A stretch of DNA of 16,063 bases from CAWDLX01 sp046728155 (lineage in GTDB: Bacteria; Actinomycetota; Actinomycetes; Mycobacteriales; Micromonosporaceae). Shown here piece by piece: positions 1-6,859 of the stretch. The position numbers and the translations under genes were made by a program. Below the pieces are notes generated by a model. The model made no database searches, was not told where the DNA came from, and saw nothing but the letters and a program-made list of their open reading frames with translations. Location of the stretch: contig JBKPDY010000154.1 in NCBI GenBank assembly GCA_046728155.1, positions 1-16,063 on the forward strand, read 5' to 3'. Numbering within the stretch: position 1 is the first letter of the stretch; each line of letters opens with the position of its first letter.

Positions 1-2
1 GA

Positions 3-221
3 CCTACTCTGCGTCGGAACCGACCCCGCCGGACGAGCACCACGCTGTGGACGGACCTGGCCTCGACCGCGGACCAGCCGCAGTGGTCATCCCTGCAGCG
101 AACTGTCCGTACGGCGAACTCGGCGCGGTTCGCGACATCGGTCGACGAGAGCATGCCAACACCGTACGGTGGCCATCCGACAATCCAGGCGGCAAGAAGG
201 TTCAAGACGAGCGCCGCCTGA
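3..221 (+). CDS. 3' end of an unrecognised protein-coding gene (partial)
   Basis: Reading from base 3, this frame stays open to a TGA at 219-221 and gives the last 72 residues of a protein that begins left of the window. The reason to prefer this frame is third-position composition: about four codons in five end in G or C, as in the genes around it, while the other forward frames look random. The residues include a stretch reading TLWTDLASTADQPQW and end FKTSAA. I recognise no motif, signal or membrane segment and cannot assign a function. The stop lies 41 bases before the SRPBCC gene on the same strand, so the two could share a transcript. It could also be non-coding sequence with chance codon bias. 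Confidence 0.5.
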   Translation, partial: PTLRRNRPRRTSTTLWTDLASTADQPQWSSLQRTVRTANSARFATSVDESMPTPYGGHPTIQAARRFKTSAA

Positions 222-262
222 CCTTGACATCCTGGCGCGGAGACCGATCTGAGGAGAACAAC

Positions 263-679
263 ATGGCTACGGTACGAAAGGTTGCTGTCGTCGACGCCGA
301 TCCGGACGACGTGTGGGATGCCCTACGCGATTGGGCCGCGCCGCACGAGCGGCTGGTCCCCGGGTTCGTCGTCGACACCAGACTCGACGGCCCGGACCGC
401 GTCGTCACGTTCTTCAACGGCGCCACCGTCCGCGAGCTGTTCGTCGACTGCGACGAACGTGCGCGCAGACTGGTGTGGTCTGTTGTGGACGGTCCGTACA
501 CTCATCACAACGCGTCGGCGCAGGTGTTCGCCGACGGGGACCGGACCCGGTTCGAATGGATCGCCGATGTCCTTCCGCACGACGCGCGCGACCGCCTGGA
601 CCAACTGATGCAACGCGGCACCGACGTACTCAAGCGGACGCTCGAGGATCACGCCGCGCACCCTGCTGGCGGTCAATAG
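263..679 (+). CDS. SRPBCC (START/polyketide cyclase-like) family protein
   Basis: This 138-residue protein has the pattern of a small one-domain SRPBCC protein: an N-terminal strand (ATVRKVAVVDADPDDVWDAL), a helix, then alternating strands (VVTFFNGATVRELF, RRLVWSVVDG, RTRFEWIADVLP) and a long C-terminal helix rich in charged residues. Members of this fold bind small hydrophobic ligands in a cavity between sheet and helix; the ligand here cannot be told. There is no signal peptide or membrane segment, so it should be cytoplasmic. The ATG at 263 is chosen because GAGGAG at 251-256 lies six bases upstream. The frame is open further upstream to base 47, but that stretch has no ribosome site and overlaps the better-supported tail of the preceding gene. 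Family call good, function unknown. Confidence 0.85.
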   Translation: MATVRKVAVVDADPDDVWDALRDWAAPHERLVPGFVVDTRLDGPDRVVTFFNGATVRELFVDCDERARRLVWSVVDGPYTHHNASAQVFADGDRTRFEWIADVLPHDARDRLDQLMQRGTDVLKRTLEDHAAHPAGGQ

Positions 680-719
680 GGGCACGGTGCTGTACCTGGA
701 GAGCTAACAGGGTGCCCCT
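678..719 (+). terminator. Possible stem-loop terminator after the SRPBCC gene
   Basis: AGGGGCAC at 678-685 and GTGCCCCT at 712-719 form a perfect 8-bp stem around a 26-base loop, with a possible inner CCTG/CAGG pairing. It starts within the SRPBCC stop codon and is followed by GCTTTTA, a short T-run in the plus direction. It lies between two convergent genes, where a terminator is expected. The large loop and short T-run keep confidence moderate. Confidence 0.5.
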
Positions 720-741
720 GCTTTTACCGAAGGCAGCGTCC

Positions 742-1623
742 TCAGCGCTGGAACTGCACCGGACCCGAGGACCGGGCCATCTCCTGTAACCGGGCGATGC
801 GCTGCTCCATCGGCGGATGCGTGGAGAACAGGTTCGCCAGGCCCTCGGCGCGCAGCGGGTTGTCGATCATGAGGTGAGCGGTCGTGGTGAGCTGACCATC
901 CGCCGGCAAAGGCAGCGCCTGGGTACCTCGATGGATCTTCGCCAGCGCGCTGGCCAGGGCCAGCGGATCGTTGGTGATTCGCGCCCCCGATGCGTCGGCC
1001 TGGTACTCGCGGCTACGGCTGATCGCCATTTGGATCAGCCCCGCGGCGAGCGGACCGAGGACCAGCATGAGGAGCAGTCCGGCGATCCCGGGACCCTCGT
1101 CGTCGTCGGAGCGACCGATCGGGATGAACCACGCCAGCTGGGCCAGCAGCGTGATGATGCCGGCCAGCCCGGCGGCCACGGACGAGATGAGGATGTCGCG
1201 GTTGTAGACGTGCGACAACTCGTGCCCGATGACCCCTCGAAGCTCGCGCTCGGTGAGCATCCCCATGATGCCCTCGGTCACGCAGACGGCCGCGTGCTGC
1301 GGATTGCGTCCGGTGGCGAAGGCGTTGGGCTGCGCCGTCGGCGACACGTACAGGCGTGGCATCGGCTGCCCGGCCTGCGTGGAGAGGTCGCGCACGATGG
1401 CGTAGAGCGCCGGTGCCTGCGCCTCGCTCACCGGCTGTGCGCCCATGCTCCGCAGGGCGATCTTGTCAGAGAAGAAGTAGGTCGCGGCGTTCAAGGCCAG
1501 CGAGATGAACACGGCGATCACTAGTCCGGTGCTGCCACCGAACCAGTAACCCACGAGCAGGATGAGGGAGGTGAGCAGGCCCAGCAGGACCGCTGTCTTC
1601 AACCCGTTGTGGTGCCGATGCAC
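742..1623 (-). CDS. htpX: HtpX, membrane zinc metalloprotease (M48B)
   Basis: HtpX is an integral-membrane zinc endopeptidase that degrades damaged or misfolded membrane proteins. The 293-residue length is normal for the family. Two N-terminal membrane spans fall at about residues 10-28 and 31-50. The catalytic HELSH (134-138) gives zinc ligands His134 and His138 with Glu135 as general base, and the third ligand is Glu206 in SREYQAD. Two more hydrophobic segments lie at about 145-170 and 180-200, with an acidic loop (SDDDEGPG) between them. The C-terminal FSTHPPMEQRIARLQ is typical of HtpX. The start is GTG at 1623 with AAAGGAG at 1633-1639, nine bases away. It diverges from the glycosyltransferase across a 212-bp gap. 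No HspR-type inverted repeat or other known stress operator was seen there. Confidence 0.97.
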   Translation of the reverse strand: MHRHHNGLKTAVLLGLLTSLILLVGYWFGGSTGLVIAVFISLALNAATYFFSDKIALRSMGAQPVSEAQAPALYAIVRDLSTQAGQPMPRLYVSPTAQPNAFATGRNPQHAAVCVTEGIMGMLTERELRGVIGHELSHVYNRDILISSVAAGLAGIITLLAQLAWFIPIGRSDDDEGPGIAGLLLMLVLGPLAAGLIQMAISRSREYQADASGARITNDPLALASALAKIHRGTQALPLPADGQLTTTAHLMIDNPLRAEGLANLFSTHPPMEQRIARLQEMARSSGPVQFQR

Positions 1624-1760
1624 GAAACGTCACTCCTTTGTCGGACGGCGTACCTGGTGTAGCGGCCATCGCCATTCAAGCGTGCCGCGCCCCGCCCTGA
1701 TTCCGCCTCAGGGTCTGGCTGGGAGAAACCTGTGAGCCGGCCGTCTCACTATCCGGATGA

Positions 1761-1783
1761 AACTCGTAAAACATCGTATAAAA
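1761..1783. promoter_or_regulatory. AT-rich promoter region between htpX and the glycosyltransferase
   Basis: Within the 212-bp divergent gap this is the only strongly AT-rich stretch. It contains two near-copies of a short direct repeat, TCGTAAAA at 1764-1771 and TCGTATAAAA at 1774-1783. The second provides TATAAA at 1777-1782, a plausible -10 for the rightward glycosyltransferase, though no good -35 stands at the right distance. A leftward promoter for htpX is also likely nearby but cannot be pinned down. The direct repeat could be an operator; no regulator is proposed. Confidence 0.35.
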
Positions 1784-1790
1784 GACAACG

Positions 1791-1834
1791 GCTCGCCCCC
1801 GGTAGGGTACGAAATCACGAGGAAAGGGGCGAGC
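1791..1834 (+). promoter_or_regulatory. Leader hairpin that could cover the ribosome site of the glycosyltransferase
   Basis: GCTCGCCCC at 1791-1799 is the exact reverse complement of GGGGCGAGC at 1826-1834, a 9-bp stem with a 26-base loop. The 3' arm ends one base before the GTG start at 1836 and contains the G-rich part of the Shine-Dalgarno (AAAGGGG, 1823-1829). Folding would hide the ribosome site, with AGG at 1820-1822 left in the loop. The pairing is seen directly; control of translation is inference. Confidence 0.4.
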
Positions 1835-1835
1835 G

Positions 1836-2852
1836 GTGCCGGCGCAGAGCACTCCGACGCTGTCGGTGGTTATCCCGATGTACAACGAGGAAGAGGTCAT
1901 CGCCCTACTCGCCGGGCGGCTGCGCCCGGTCCTGGACTCCCTGGCCGAGCCGTACGAGGTCCTCGCGGTCGACGACGGCAGCACCGACTCCACCGCCGCC
2001 CAGCTCATCGGTCTACGGCGCGGTTGGCCCGAGCTGCGGGTGGTCCGACTGCGTCGCAACTCCGGTCACCAGGCGGCACTCACCGCCGGCCTGCACCGGG
2101 CCACCGGGCGCTACGTGGCGAGCATTGACGCAGACCTGCAGGACCCGCCGGAGAAGATTCCCGAGATGCTCGGGTTGGCCCGGGCCGACCACCTCGACAT
2201 CGTCTACGGCGTGCGCACGGATCGCAGCGCGGACAGCGCCGCGAAGCGCCGCACTGCCGGCCTCTACTACTGGCTGATGCGCCGTGTCGCGGGCGTCCAG
2301 GTGCATCCGCACGCGGGCGACTTCCGCCTGCTCAGCCGGGCGACGGTCGACGTGCTGCGCCAGCTCCCGGAGCACCAGCCCGTGTACCGGCTGCTGGTGC
2401 CATGGATCGGCTTCCCCAGCGGCGAGGTCCCGTACGTCCGCGAGGAGCGGGCGGCCGGACGTACGAAGTATCCGCTGACCAGGATGGTGCGGCTCGCCGT
2501 CGACAGCGTCACGAACTTCACGGCCGCGCCGCTGCGGATCGCCACCTGGCTGGGTGGAGTGAGCTTCTTCTTCTGCCTACTGATGCTGCTGTACGTCGTG
2601 GTGGCCTTCGCCCTCGGCTACACCGTTCAGGGTTGGGCGTCCGTGCTGGCGACCGTGCTCTTCCTCGGTGGCGTCCAGCTGCTCAGCCTCGGCCTGCTGG
2701 GTGAGTACCTGGGCCGGCTCTACGCGGCCGTGCAGGGCCGGCCGGCCTATTTCGTCGGGTACGACAGCGCCGAGGACGATGAGCCGGCACGTGAGGCGGA
2801 GGGCGGGGGTCCCCGCGGAGTCGTGGGCGCAGCTAGCGACTCCGTGGGTTGA
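1836..2852 (+). CDS. GT2 glycosyltransferase, polyprenol-phosphate sugar transferase type (GtrB/DPMS-like)
   Basis: This 338-residue protein has a family 2 glycosyltransferase domain followed by two membrane spans, the layout of enzymes that move a sugar from a nucleotide donor onto polyprenyl phosphate at the inner face of the membrane. Visible motifs are VVIPMYNEEEV (11-21), VDDGSTDST (45-53), the metal-binding DADLQDPPE (98-106) and GDFRLLSR (161-168). The spans lie at about 235-260 and 266-290, and LGEYLGRLYAAVQGRP after the second is characteristic of the GtrB-like subgroup. A charged tail follows. The start is GTG at 1836, since VVIPMYNE must sit near the N-terminus and a purine-rich ribosome site is present. 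The donor sugar and final glycan are unknown. It converges on nuoI with three bases between stops. Confidence 0.92.
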   Translation: MPAQSTPTLSVVIPMYNEEEVIALLAGRLRPVLDSLAEPYEVLAVDDGSTDSTAAQLIGLRRGWPELRVVRLRRNSGHQAALTAGLHRATGRYVASIDADLQDPPEKIPEMLGLARADHLDIVYGVRTDRSADSAAKRRTAGLYYWLMRRVAGVQVHPHAGDFRLLSRATVDVLRQLPEHQPVYRLLVPWIGFPSGEVPYVREERAAGRTKYPLTRMVRLAVDSVTNFTAAPLRIATWLGGVSFFFCLLMLLYVVVAFALGYTVQGWASVLATVLFLGGVQLLSLGLLGEYLGRLYAAVQGRPAYFVGYDSAEDDEPAREAEGGGPRGVVGAASDSVG

Positions 2853-2855
2853 AGA

Positions 2856-3266
2856 TCAACGCAGCCGGCGCGCGGCGGCCGTCTCCTCTTTGGACGGCTC
2901 CCCGTTCGGGTCGTGCTCAGGTGGCGCCGGGACGGTCCACATCCACGTGCGGAGCCTGCCTCGTTCGTGCGTCAGCTCACGGATGTCGTACTCGGCGTAC
3001 TCGTACTCAGGCGTCCAGAAGAGTGCGTCGAACGGGCAAGCGTCGACGCAGATGCCGCAGTACATGCAGAGGGAGAAGTCGATGGCGAACCGGTCGAGCA
3101 CATTGCGTTGCCGGGGCCGGCTGCCCGGAACCGAGACCTCCTCCTGGTGGCCCTCGATGTAGATGCACCAATCCGGGCATTCGCGGGCGCAGATCATGCA
3201 GACGGTGCAGTTCTCCTCGAGGAGCGCGATCGCGCCCCGGGATCGTGCCGGCAGCTCGACAGTCAT
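2856..3266 (-). CDS. nuoI: NuoI-like 2[4Fe-4S] ferredoxin subunit of complex I
   Basis: NuoI carries two [4Fe-4S] clusters (N6a/N6b in complex I) that pass electrons to NuoB. Both motifs are complete: Cys20, 23, 26 and 30 (CTVCMICARECP) and Cys67, 70, 73 and 77 (CMYCGICVDACP). At 136 residues it is short, having lost most of the N-terminal helix that anchors bacterial NuoI to the membrane, but it keeps an acidic C-terminal tail. The ATG at 3264-3266 shares four bases (ATGA) with the stop of the upstream membrane-protein gene, so translation is probably coupled. It is last in an operon with nuoB, nuoC and that gene. It could also serve as a free polyferredoxin. The family is certain; membership of a genuine complex I is not, because nuoD and nuoH are absent. 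Confidence 0.9.
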   Translation of the reverse strand: MTVELPARSRGAIALLEENCTVCMICARECPDWCIYIEGHQEEVSVPGSRPRQRNVLDRFAIDFSLCMYCGICVDACPFDALFWTPEYEYAEYDIRELTHERGRLRTWMWTVPAPPEHDPNGEPSKEETAAARRLR

Positions 3267-3769
3267 CGTCGGCGTGTCCGCCTGCGATGTGTCTGGCCGG
3301 TCCGTGGGTTGGACCGCCCCGGTGCCGGCGCGGGTGACGGCTCGGGCTCTGCCGCCTCGGGTTCCGGCTCTTCGACCTCCCGCTCCTCGACCGCCACCTC
3401 CTCGGCCACCGGCTCGACCTCCCGCTCGTCGACCTCAGGCTCCTCGACCTCACGCTCCTCGACCTCAGGCTCCTTGACCTCAGGCTCCTCGACCTCAGGC
3501 TCCTCGGCTCCGGATTCCGGCTCCTGGCCGTCCTCCTCGTAGTCCTCCTCGTCCGAGGATTCCTCCTCGTCGTCGTAGTCCTCGTCCGCGGCCTCCCGCT
3601 CGTACCGGTCGCGCTCGATGGCGGACTCGAGCAGCGGCTTGACGCCGGCGTCACGGATCGCGTGCCGGATTCCCAACCGCACCGCCCAGTACGTGCCGTA
3701 GGCGATGGCGACCGACACGATGACCAGTTGGAGAATGAGCGCGAAAGCGGTTGCCATGCCGGTGAGCAT
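3263..3769 (-). CDS. Single-span membrane protein with acidic repeat tail, between nuoC and nuoI
   Basis: I do not recognise a family. The 168-residue product starts with one hydrophobic span (about residues 5-28, MATAFALILQLVIVSVAIAY) and a short amphipathic part (GTYWAVRLGIRHAIRDAGVKPLLESAIERDRYER). About 90 residues made largely of Glu, Asp, Pro and Val follow, including six 5-residue repeats of the type E-E-P-E-V, and it ends in a basic patch (HRRRTRRR). The tail should be disordered and very acidic. The start is taken as ATG 3769, 20 bases after the nuoC stop; ATG 3757 (164 residues) is equally possible because neither has a strong ribosome site. The stop overlaps the nuoI start. Its position where complex I operons carry nuoD/nuoH suggests a tether or assembly factor for the neighbouring Fe-S subunits. 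That role is inference. Confidence 0.8.
   Translation of the reverse strand: MLTGMATAFALILQLVIVSVAIAYGTYWAVRLGIRHAIRDAGVKPLLESAIERDRYEREAADEDYDDEEESSDEEDYEEDGQEPESGAEEPEVEEPEVKEPEVEEREVEEPEVDEREVEPVAEEVAVEEREVEEPEPEAAEPEPSPAPAPGRSNPRTGQTHRRRTRRR
3415..3504 (-). repeat. Six tandem 15-bp units coding the acidic pentapeptide repeat
   Basis: Six head-to-tail copies of a 15-bp unit, on the plus strand close to CGACCTCAGGCTCCT, lie at 3415, 3430, 3445, 3460, 3475 and 3490. Units differ at a few positions only. Two weaker copies precede them at 3373-3402. Each unit codes five residues (such as EEPEV or EEREV), so gain or loss of a unit keeps the frame. The coding strand is almost purely purine here. 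Confidence 0.9.
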
Positions 3770-3789
3770 CCCATACCCGGCGACCGGCG

Positions 3790-4365
3790 CTACGGCCGCC
3801 GCTCGCCGGGCGGGGAGATACCGGGCGGCCGCAGCGGCTGGCGCCGGGTCGCACTGTCCACATGAGAGTCGGCTGGCTCCACCGCGCCAGGCCAGGGCTT
3901 GGTCACCCGGCTGCCGAGGACGAAGTCCTTGCGAAGCGGGTGACCGTCGAACTCCTGAGGAAGCAGCAGTGGTACGAGGTTGGGGTGACCGGTGAATACG
4001 ACGCCGAACATCTCGAAGGTCTCGCGTTCCGGCCAGTTCGCCCCGGGATATACAGGCACGATGGAGTCCAGCGCGGGAGCCTCGCGGGGCACGGCCGTCC
4101 GGACGATGACGCCGTAGCGACCGGTGGTCGACCACAGGTGAGCCACGACGGTGTATCCCTGGTCGAGCTCGTCCACCGCCGTCAGCCAGTCGAAGAAGTC
4201 GCAGCCCAGTTCGTCCCGGGCCGCTCGCACGGCCGCGACCCAGGCGGCGGGCTCGACGGTCACCGTGGCGCGGGCCCACCGACCGCCGCCGGAGACCGAC
4301 GGCTCGCCCCCGACGGCGCCGGCCAACGCCGCGGCGACCTGCTCAGGCGACACGTCCGGACGCAT
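3790..4365 (-). CDS. nuoC: NuoC-like 30-kDa subunit of complex I
   Basis: NuoC is a structural subunit of the complex I quinone-reducing module with no redox centre. The 191-residue product has the alpha/beta N-terminal domain with FFDWLTAVDELDQGYTVVAHLWS (57-79) and the family signature at 106-150: YPGANWPERETFEMFG, GHPNLVPLLLPQEFDGHPLRKDF. It is unfused; NuoCD fusions occur in some bacteria, but here the sequence ends soon after the signature in a Pro/Arg-rich tail and no nuoD follows. The ATG at 4365 overlaps the end of nuoB by 23 bases. A GTG at 4353 would overlap by 11 and is an alternative; neither has a clear ribosome site, which fits coupled translation. It is the second gene of the nuoB-nuoC-X-nuoI operon. 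Confidence 0.92.
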   Translation of the reverse strand: MRPDVSPEQVAAALAGAVGGEPSVSGGGRWARATVTVEPAAWVAAVRAARDELGCDFFDWLTAVDELDQGYTVVAHLWSTTGRYGVIVRTAVPREAPALDSIVPVYPGANWPERETFEMFGVVFTGHPNLVPLLLPQEFDGHPLRKDFVLGSRVTKPWPGAVEPADSHVDSATRRQPLRPPGISPPGERRP

Positions 4366-4810
4366 CCGCGATCTTGTCGGCCAGCCTGCCGATCCCGTGC
4401 AGAAGAGCCTCCGGTCGCGGCGGGCAGCCGGGAACGTACACGTCGACCGGGATCAGCTGGTCGACACCCTTGGTCACCGAGTACGAGTCCCAGTACGGGC
4501 CGCCGCAGTTGGCGCAGGCACCGAAGGAGAGCACGTACTTCGGCTCGGGGAGCTCCCGGTACAGCCGCAGCACGGCCGGGGCCATCCGGTCGGTCAACGT
4601 ACCGGAGATGACCAGGAGGTTCGCCTCCCGCGGCTCACCAGTGACCGGTGGCGCCAACCGGATGATCTCGCGATCGCCGACGCTGGCCGCCACGAACTCG
4701 ACAGCGCAGCAGGCGAGCCCGACATCGACGACCCAGAGTGTGTACCGGCGCCCCCAGTTGAGGATGAACCGCAGCGGCTCACCCAGAATGTCCGTCTCTC
4801 CAGCACCCAC
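4343..4810 (-). CDS. nuoB: NuoB-like 20-kDa subunit of complex I (cluster N2 protein)
   Basis: NuoB binds the terminal [4Fe-4S] cluster N2, which in complex I gives electrons to quinone at the interface with NuoD. All four expected ligands are present: Cys34 and Cys35 (GLACCAVEF), Cys99 (GACANCGG) and Cys129 (VPGCPPRPEA). The length, 155 residues, is normal for a short bacterial NuoB. GLACCAVEF followed by GPYWDSYSVTKGVDQLIPVDVYVPGCPP differs from the usual main-operon form I recall (GLACCAIEM, then a YYHYSYSV-like segment), which suggests a paralogue rather than the core complex I copy. The start is GTG at 4810 with no convincing ribosome site. It is the first gene of its operon and diverges from korA across 204 bases. 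Confidence 0.92.
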   Translation of the reverse strand: MGAGETDILGEPLRFILNWGRRYTLWVVDVGLACCAVEFVAASVGDREIIRLAPPVTGEPREANLLVISGTLTDRMAPAVLRLYRELPEPKYVLSFGACANCGGPYWDSYSVTKGVDQLIPVDVYVPGCPPRPEALLHGIGRLADKIADASGRVA

Positions 4811-4926
4811 AGTGACAGCCTATGACCAGCCGTGAACAGGCGTATCGCGAGAGGGAAATCACCTCGGTAAACAGGCGGCAAGGCGACACCCGTCCCCGTG
4901 TGGCTGATACCCGGACGTACGCTCTA

Positions 4927-4957
4927 CGTATAAGAAGTGTGCTTGTCGTCCGACAAG
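4927..4957. promoter_or_regulatory. Overlapping divergent promoters with a palindromic operator, nuoB/korA
   Basis: CTTGTCG (4942-4948) and CGACAAG (4951-4957) form a perfect 7-bp inverted repeat with a 2-base centre. Toward nuoB, TTGTCG (4951-4956) could be a -35, with TTATAC (4928-4933, spacer 17) or TATACG (4927-4932, spacer 18) as -10. Toward korA, TATAAG at 4929-4934 is a candidate -10, placing the palindrome at the expected start of transcription about 75 bases before the korA GTG. One protein bound here could therefore block both operons. No good -35 is seen for korA. The palindrome matches no actinobacterial operator I can name with confidence. Confidence 0.5.
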
Positions 4958-5014
4958 TGCAGGCCGGCGGCGCTGGCGGCGCCCCGCCTTACCCGGCCCA
5001 AGGAGGCCTTGACC

Positions 5015-6859
5015 GTGACCAAGCAGGTCCGACAACTGGATCGAGTGGTCATCCGCTTCGCCGGCGACTCCGGCGACGGCATGCAGCTCACCGGTGATCG
5101 TTTCACCTCGGAGACTGCCCAACTCGGCAACGACATATCCACGTTGCCGAACTTCCCGGCTGAGATCCGTGCTCCCGCCGGAACGCTCCCTGGTGTATCC
5201 AGCTTCCAAGTACATTTCGCCGACTTCGACATCCTCACTCCGGGCGATGCGCCCAACGTCCTGGTCGCGATGAACCCCGCCGCATTGAAGGCCAATATCG
5301 GCGACCTTCCCGGCGGGGCCGACATCATTGTCAACACCGACGAGTTCACCAAGCGGAATCTGGTGAAGGTCGGCTACGACACGAATCCACTCGAGGATGG
5401 GTCGCTCACGGGCTTTTCCGTCCATCCGGTCGCGCTCACCTCGATGACCGTGCGCGCCCTGGCCGATCTCGATGTGTCGAAGAAGGATGCCGAACGGGCG
5501 AAGAACATGTTCGCCCTCGGCCTGCTTTCCTGGATGTATTCCAGACCACACGAATCGACGATCTCGTTCCTCGAGCGTAAGTTCGCCACCCGCCCCGAAC
5601 TCGCCGCCGCTAACGTGGCCGCGTTCAAAGCCGGCTGGAACTTCGGCGAGACAACCGAGGACTTCGCCGTACGGTACGAGGTCAAGCCGGCCAAGATGCG
5701 CCCCGGCAACTACCGCAACATCACCGGGAACATGGCTCTGGCGCTGGGCCTGGTGGCGGCGGGTGTCCGTGCCAAGCTGCCGATCTTCCTCGGCGCCTAC
5801 CCGATCACCCCGGCCAGCGACATCCTGCACGAGCTGAGCAAGTACAAGCGCTTCAACGTGACCACGATGCAGGCCGAGGACGAGATCGCGGCAGCCGGCG
5901 CCGCCCTCGGCGCCTCCTACGGCGGAGCGCTCGGCGTCGCCACGACGAGCGGCCCAGGCGTAGCGCTCAAGGGCGAGACAATCTCCCTCGCGGTGGCGCT
6001 GGAGTTGCCGCTCCTCGTCGTCGACGTGCAGCGCGCCGGCCCGTCCACGGGCATGCCGACCAAGACCGAGCAGGCGGACCTCAACATGGCCCTCTTCGGC
6101 CGGCACGGCGAGGCCCCGGTGGCCGTCATCGCGCCTCGCTCCCCGGCCGACTGCTTCTTCGCGGCGCTGGACGCGGTCCGGATCGCCCTGACCTACCGGA
6201 CGCCGGTGCTCCTGCTCTCGGACGGGTACATCGCCAACGGCTCCGAGCCGTGGTTGCTGCCCGACGTGCGCGAGCTCCCGGATCTGCACGTCGAGTTCGC
6301 CACGAAACCGAACGGGCCCAACGGCACGTTCCTGCCTTACCTTCGCGACCCGAAGACGCTGGCCCGTCCGTGGGCGATCCCGGGCACGCCCGGGCTCCAG
6401 CACCGCATCGGCGGACTGGAGAAGGCGGACCAGACCGGAGACATCTCGTACGATCCGGCCAACCACGACTTCATGGTGCGCACCCGGGCCGCCCGGATCG
6501 AGGCCATCGAGGTGCCCGACGTCGAGGTCGACGACCCGGACGACAGCGCACGCGTGCTTGTTCTGGGTTGGGGCTCCACGTACGGGCCGATCGGAGCCGC
6601 CTGCCGCAACCTGCGCCAGCAGGGCCTCAACATCGCGCAGGCCCACCTGCGCCATCTCAACCCGATGCCGCGCAACCTCGGCGCGGTGCTCGGCCGCTAC
6701 GAACGGGTGGTCATCCCCGAGATGAACCTCGGTCAGTTGGCCAACGTCATACGCGGTCGCTACCTCATCGACGCGATCCCGTACAACCAGGTCCGCGGTC
6801 TGCCGTTCACCGCCGCGGAGCTGCAGTCGATGCTGGAGGACGTGGTCAAGAATGCCTGA
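5015..6859 (+). CDS. korA: 2-oxoacid:ferredoxin oxidoreductase, fused gamma-alpha subunit (KorA)
   Basis: With KorB this forms a ferredoxin oxidoreductase that decarboxylates a 2-oxoacid, most likely 2-oxoglutarate, to the acyl-CoA while reducing ferredoxin. It is an oxygen-tolerant TCA-cycle alternative found in many actinobacteria. The 614 residues comprise a gamma domain first (RFAGDSGDGMQLTGDRF, 14-30, to about 215), then the alpha domain with YPITPASD (262-269), TMQAEDEIAAAGAALGAS (284-301), SGPGVALKGE (312-321) and GPSTGMPTK (342-350), and a C-terminal domain with VLGWGSTYGP and PEMNLGQL. The start is GTG 5015, eight bases after AAGGAGG (5000-5006). The frame is open back to 4937, but that would start within the palindrome. 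Third-position GC rises from about 80% in the gamma part to about 92% after it. It overlaps korB by eight bases. Confidence 0.95.
   Translation: MTKQVRQLDRVVIRFAGDSGDGMQLTGDRFTSETAQLGNDISTLPNFPAEIRAPAGTLPGVSSFQVHFADFDILTPGDAPNVLVAMNPAALKANIGDLPGGADIIVNTDEFTKRNLVKVGYDTNPLEDGSLTGFSVHPVALTSMTVRALADLDVSKKDAERAKNMFALGLLSWMYSRPHESTISFLERKFATRPELAAANVAAFKAGWNFGETTEDFAVRYEVKPAKMRPGNYRNITGNMALALGLVAAGVRAKLPIFLGAYPITPASDILHELSKYKRFNVTTMQAEDEIAAAGAALGASYGGALGVATTSGPGVALKGETISLAVALELPLLVVDVQRAGPSTGMPTKTEQADLNMALFGRHGEAPVAVIAPRSPADCFFAALDAVRIALTYRTPVLLLSDGYIANGSEPWLLPDVRELPDLHVEFATKPNGPNGTFLPYLRDPKTLARPWAIPGTPGLQHRIGGLEKADQTGDISYDPANHDFMVRTRAARIEAIEVPDVEVDDPDDSARVLVLGWGSTYGPIGAACRNLRQQGLNIAQAHLRHLNPMPRNLGAVLGRYERVVIPEMNLGQLANVIRGRYLIDAIPYNQVRGLPFTAAELQSMLEDVVKNA

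Noticed and set aside
224..229. TTGACA as a -35 box for the SRPBCC gene
   Set aside because: No -10 lies 16-18 bases downstream; the position falls on the ribosome-site region instead.
47..262. N-terminal extension of the SRPBCC protein
   Set aside because: The stretch lacks a ribosome site, does not look like part of the SRPBCC fold, and overlaps a frame with better coding bias. The ATG at 263 has a good Shine-Dalgarno.
3263..4279. 338-residue single protein covering both the acidic membrane protein and the region opposite nuoC codons
   Set aside because: The upstream half is out of frame with the well-supported nuoC and reads as Arg-rich shadow. The real gene starts at the ATG just before the membrane span.
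4859..6655. 598-residue open frame on the minus strand across korA
   Set aside because: It is antisense to a clear korA, rich in Arg/Gly/His as expected from GC-rich shadow frames, and has no motif. It would also cover the nuoB/korA promoter region.
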